A stretch of 64,000 nucleotides of DNA from Hoeflea_A sp965249925. Lineage in GTDB: Bacteria > Pseudomonadota > Alphaproteobacteria > Rhizobiales > Rhizobiaceae. Shown piece after piece: positions 61,173 through 64,000 of this stretch. Every line of letters starts with the position of its first letter. Position 1 is the first letter of the stretch. The notes under the pieces were generated by a model that made no database searches, was not told the origin of the DNA, and saw only the letters and a list, made by a program, of their open reading frames with translations. Location: positions 6,820,001-6,884,000 of the forward strand of contig OZ252260.1 of NCBI GenBank assembly GCA_965249925.1. Direction: 5' to 3'. A program made the translations under genes and the position numbers.

Positions 61173-61484
61173 ATGAAACAGATCATCCTGGCCCTGTGCA
61201 TTTCCAGCGTCGCGTTTCCGGCTCTGGCCATTCAGCGCTACAATATTCAGACCATGACGTGTTCTGCGGTACAAAACGCCGTCAACCGTGATGGCGCTGC
61301 CATCCTGCGATACCGCTCCGCCAGAAATCCCTCGCTGCCGCTCTATGACCGGTATGTTCGCAACCGGCTGTTCTGCGACTACAATGAGTATGCGAAACGG
61401 GAATACGTTCCGACAAGCGACAAGGCCAGTTGTCTTGTGTACAAATGCGCTGATCCTGACTTCAACAGATTCTTCGACGATTGA
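61173..61484 (+). CDS. Small secreted four-cysteine protein, paralog 2
   Basis: A 103-residue protein, the same length as its neighbour and aligned without gaps over the whole length. Signal peptide 1-20 (M-K-Q-I-I-L-A-L-C...F-P-A-L-A). Mature part conserves N-R-D-G-A-A-I-L-R-Y, D-R-Y-V-R-N-R-L-F-C, K-R-x-Y-V/I-P-T and four cysteines. The C-terminus is acidic and aromatic (F-N-R-F-F-D-D). AAAGGCGATACC before the ATG parallels the first copy's AAAGGCGACAAC. The two genes are separated by 238 bases of intergenic DNA in which I see no other gene. Confidence 0.8.
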   Translation: MKQIILALCISSVAFPALAIQRYNIQTMTCSAVQNAVNRDGAAILRYRSARNPSLPLYDRYVRNRLFCDYNEYAKREYVPTSDKASCLVYKCADPDFNRFFDD

Positions 61485-61590
61485 TCGAATGTTGCCGCCG
61501 TCCTTGCCACCCGGGTGGCGGCGCTAGCCCCCTCGCCCGATTGTCGTCAACGCGATATAGCTGCGGTCGACAATCGAAGCGAGGACTGAC

Positions 61591-61977
61591 ATGACCGAAA
61601 ACCAACCCGCCGAACCCGTCGGCACGATGACACTGCGTACCCTGGCGATGCCGGGGGACGCTAATGCCGCCGGCGATATCTTCGGCGGGTGGGTTATGGC
61701 GCAGATGGACCTCGCTTGCGGCATCCGCGCCGCCGAACACGCCGGTGGCCGTGTGGTGACCGCCGCCGTCCACGAGATGGTGTTCGAAAAACCCGTCAAG
61801 ATCGGCGATACGCTGTGCGTCTACACGGACATCCAGCGGGTCGGTCGTACGTCCATGGTGATCAGCGTGGAAGCCTGGGCACAGCGCTATTTGAAGCCGC
61901 ACAGGGAAAAAGTAATCGTCGGCCGTTTCGTCATGGTCGCATTAAACGAGAACGGCAAACCGCGTCCCATCGAATAG
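61591..61977 (+). CDS. Acyl-CoA thioesterase (YciA-like hotdog fold)
   Basis: A 128-residue hotdog thioesterase hydrolysing acyl-CoA. Conserved: G-D-A-N-A-A-G-D-I-F-G-G-W-V-M near residue 20-34, A-V-H-E-M-V-F-E-K-P-V-K-I-G-D near 58-72 with the catalytic region, and V-E-A-W-A-Q-R near 92. Size and motifs match YciA/acyl-CoA hydrolases. GAGGAC precedes the ATG by five bases. It converges on the efflux gene with nine bases between. Confidence 0.9.
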   Translation: MTENQPAEPVGTMTLRTLAMPGDANAAGDIFGGWVMAQMDLACGIRAAEHAGGRVVTAAVHEMVFEKPVKIGDTLCVYTDIQRVGRTSMVISVEAWAQRYLKPHREKVIVGRFVMVALNENGKPRPIE

Positions 61978-61986
61978 CCGGTTATA

Positions 61987-63531
61987 TCAGGCAGTCTTCA
62001 ACTTTGGTTTGGGATTGCCGAAAAAGATAGCAAAGAACGACAGCACAAAGGTTGCGAACGCGAACTTTTCCGCGATCTGTGTGATGGTGAGGATCTGCAT
62101 CTGCGTCTCGAGCAGATCGACGACATAGGCCATCTGCGCGTCATAACCGATGCTGGATCCGATACCGTCGAGATACTGGTTGAGAGCGGAATTGGAGGGG
62201 TTGATATTGCCGACGTAACGGGTCCAGTTGGCTAGCTGGCCCTGGTAGTACATTGTCCCGACAGCCGTCGTGCCGAGGGAAAAGCCGACCGTTTTGACCA
62301 GATTGAAAAGGCCGGCGCCTTCGTCGCGCTGGCTCGGTTCCAGATTGGAGAAGGCGCGGGCTGCCAGAATCGGGATCACGAACAGCATCCCGAATTCGAT
62401 AAACATACCGGCGGGGACCGCCTCCCAGAATCCGGCATTCTCATCGAGACGACTGAACAGATACCAGCCGATCGAAAACATCATGCAGCCGATGAAAAAC
62501 ACGGCACGCATCGACAAAATCCCACTGATGCGGCTGGCGACGAAACTCCCCGTCACGCCACCCAATCCATAGATCCCGATGACGATTCCGGCGGTCGACA
62601 CTTCCCAGCCCAGGGCATCGACAAACAGCAAAGGTGAAAGAATCAACAATCCAAGGAAACCGGAGCCGAAAACCCCCATCATCACGCAACATAGCGTGAA
62701 GTTGAAATCTCCGAACAGGCGGATGTCGATGATATGTCGCTGTCCCAAATACGCACCACGAAAAACGACGACGAGGAACGCAACAAGGGACAGTACCAGC
62801 AGATGGATGATGGTAAGCGAGCCGAACCAGTCCAGTTTGTCGCCCTGATTGAGGGCGATCTGCAGGCTCGACAGAAAGAGCGCCAGGAACCCCAGCCCGA
62901 TCCAGTCGGTGCGGACATTGAGATGCGGTGTCTTCCGAATGAAGGTCATGATCATGATGATGGCAACGGCACCGACCGGCAGATTGACCCAAAAATTCCA
63001 GCGCCAGTCCAAGTTTTGGGCGAGGTAGCCGCCGAGCAGCGGCCCGATCGCCGGTCCGCCCATGACACCGACCACCCAATAGGACAGGATCTTGGCCCTC
63101 TCGTCTTCCTCGACCGCGTCGATCAGGATGGCCTGCGACAGCGGGATCAGCGGTCCGGAAAACAGTCCCTGCACAAAGCGGAAGAAGACGATCATGTCGA
63201 GATCCGTCGCCAGTCCGCAAGCCGCCGAGGAGGCCACGAAGCCGCTGACCGCGGTCAGTGCCAAAACCTTGCGGCCCAGCAGCCGCGACAGGTGACCAGT
63301 GATGCCGATGACGATCGCCTGGCCGACGGCAAACATGGTGATCACCCAGGTGATCTCATCGGATGTCGAGTTAAGATTCCCCGCCATATATGGCAGCGCG
63401 ACGGTGATGATGGTCAAATCGATGGAAGCCAGCAGGGCGACGAACAGCGTCGTCACGATGACCATATTACGCTCGAAACCCGGCGCCAGCGGTTTGATAT
63501 GAACCGGTTGTTCGGGTGTCTCCTGGCTCAT
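61987..63531 (-). CDS. DHA2-family multidrug efflux MFS transporter (EmrB-like)
   Basis: A 514-residue inner-membrane transporter with about fourteen helices, the DHA2/EmrB layout. Motifs: L-D-L/D-x-T-I-I/T-V-A-L-P in helix 1 (here S-I-D-L-T-I-I-T-V-A-L-P), G-H-L-S-R-L-L-G-R-K in the helix 2-3 loop, and G-P-A-I-G-P-L-L-G-G in helix 5 (motif C). It works with the membrane-fusion gene that ends 24 bases before it on the same strand to expel drugs across both membranes through an outer-membrane channel. Confidence 0.92.
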   Translation of the reverse strand: MSQETPEQPVHIKPLAPGFERNMVIVTTLFVALLASIDLTIITVALPYMAGNLNSTSDEITWVITMFAVGQAIVIGITGHLSRLLGRKVLALTAVSGFVASSAACGLATDLDMIVFFRFVQGLFSGPLIPLSQAILIDAVEEDERAKILSYWVVGVMGGPAIGPLLGGYLAQNLDWRWNFWVNLPVGAVAIIMIMTFIRKTPHLNVRTDWIGLGFLALFLSSLQIALNQGDKLDWFGSLTIIHLLVLSLVAFLVVVFRGAYLGQRHIIDIRLFGDFNFTLCCVMMGVFGSGFLGLLILSPLLFVDALGWEVSTAGIVIGIYGLGGVTGSFVASRISGILSMRAVFFIGCMMFSIGWYLFSRLDENAGFWEAVPAGMFIEFGMLFVIPILAARAFSNLEPSQRDEGAGLFNLVKTVGFSLGTTAVGTMYYQGQLANWTRYVGNINPSNSALNQYLDGIGSSIGYDAQMAYVVDLLETQMQILTITQIAEKFAFATFVLSFFAIFFGNPKPKLKTA

Positions 63532-63555
63532 GACACGCCCGCCCCTGACACCCGT

Positions 63556-64000
63556 TTATTGCGTCGCGGCTGAGGCGCCGCCAGGCGGCGGATCGGTGTT
63601 GACCTCCACCGAAGCGCTGGCACCAAACCGGTAGGGGAAATCGTCGTTGAACGGCTCCAGTGAAATACGCACCGGCATCCGCTGGGTGACTTTTACCCAA
63701 TTGCCTGTGGTGTTCTGGGCAGGCAGCAGGGAAAACGACGCCGCGGAACTGCTGCCGAGGCTTTCCACCGAACCTTTGAATTCCCGATCACCGTACATGT
63801 CGATCTTGACCGTCACCGATTGGCCCGACTTGATCCGGTCGACGCTGGTTTCCTTGAAGTTCGCCTGCACCCACCAGGCATCGGTTTCGACAAACGGAAA
63901 CAGCGAATCGGCCGACTGCACCACGTCACCGACACGCAGGGCGAAATCGGTCACATAGCCGTCCGCAGGGGCGCGTACGACGGTCCATTCGAGATTGAGC
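63556..64000 (-). CDS. HlyD/EmrA-type membrane fusion protein (5' end outside window)
   Basis: The C-terminal about 147 residues of a periplasmic adaptor. Seen: V-R-A-P-A-D-G-Y-V-T-D-F at the window edge (end of the lipoyl/beta-barrel region), G-D-V-V-Q-S, A-N-F-K-E-T-S-V-D-R-I near the middle and a Pro-rich tail (P-P-P-G-G-A-S). EmrA links EmrB to an outer-membrane factor. The start lies beyond the right edge. The stop is TAA at 63556-63558, 24 bases before the EmrB start. Confidence 0.9.
   Translation of the reverse strand, partial: LNLEWTVVRAPADGYVTDFALRVGDVVQSADSLFPFVETDAWWVQANFKETSVDRIKSGQSVTVKIDMYGDREFKGSVESLGSSSAASFSLLPAQNTTGNWVKVTQRMPVRISLEPFNDDFPYRFGASASVEVNTDPPPGGASAATQ

Noticed and set aside
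1..64000. Mobile elements, CRISPR arrays, tRNA or rRNA genes, toxin-antitoxin or phage-defence cassettes
   Set aside because: None seen on either strand: no transposase or integrase motifs, no regularly spaced repeats, no cloverleaf-like intergenic sequence, and every gene falls in housekeeping, transport, repair or hypothetical classes.

Overview
This 64 kb window looks like ordinary, densely coded core chromosome of a GC-rich alphaproteobacterium, most likely of the order Hyphomicrobiales (Rhizobiales). That placement is inferred from the gene set: a PdhS/PleC-like histidine kinase, DUF2865, DUF1289, a TIGR02281-type aspartic protease, extensin-like and DUF2059 proteins, class II DAHP synthase, a MaeB malic enzyme with a phosphotransacetylase-like tail, and an fdhD-mobA-mobB-moeA cluster. 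I see no insertion sequence, prophage, integrase, CRISPR array, rRNA or tRNA. No stretch longer than about 300 bases lacks a gene.

Layout. 1-5.1 kb: an MlaE permease (cut by the window edge), an LpxH-like phosphoesterase, a short-chain dehydrogenase with an unusual active site, and maeB. 5.2-7.1 kb: an ankyrin-repeat protein and a secreted DUF2865 protein. 7.1-19.5 kb: two transporters (MFS and TauE/SafE), nadE, a dgkA-hemerythrin pair, a GFA-type protein, DAHP synthase, a duplicated membrane protein, a gamma-glutamylcyclotransferase-like protein, an alpha/beta hydrolase behind a MerR-type promoter, gor, a DUF2059 protein and rpiA. 19.6-28.7 kb: gph, an L,D-transpeptidase, an aquaporin, a six-helix membrane/2Fe-2S protein overlapping an MscS channel, and an ada/2OG-oxygenase pair. 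28.9-34.9 kb: a TPR protein ending in a strong terminator, class I fumarase with a coupled DUF2332 gene, a PPOX flavoprotein, a hydrolase divergent from a MarR regulator, and DUF971. 35-41.6 kb: moaA, two transporters and the molybdenum cofactor genes fdhD-mobA-mobB-moeA. 41.7-50.4 kb: penicillin acylase, 3-hydroxyisobutyrate dehydrogenase-like protein, AlkD-like protein, ligase-associated exonuclease plus ATP-dependent ligase, Lrp regulator, uracil-DNA glycosylase and a glutathione transferase. 50.5-56.7 kb: histidine kinase, TauE/SafE, aspartic protease with DUF1289, divergent cobS/cobT, extensin-like protein. 56.8-64 kb: a leftward run of DUF2461, TfoX, MAPEG, VOC and an ECF42-type sigma factor with its DGPF partner; two tandem small secreted paralogs; a thioesterase; and an EmrB/EmrA efflux pair cut by the window end.

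Functional themes. DNA alkylation and strand repair recurs (ada, its dioxygenase partner, an AlkD-like protein, exonuclease, ligase, UDG). Molybdenum cofactor maturation is nearly contiguous. Envelope maintenance is spread across the window (MlaE, LpxH-like, L,D-transpeptidase, MscS, extensin-like).

The least explained items are the stand-alone membrane/2Fe-2S protein translationally overlapped with an MscS channel, the duplicated pair of small cysteine-containing secreted proteins sharing an upstream 20-base box, and several palindromic candidate operators. I found no large, clearly new multi-gene system. Functions are read from motifs and family memory; nothing here was run through a database.
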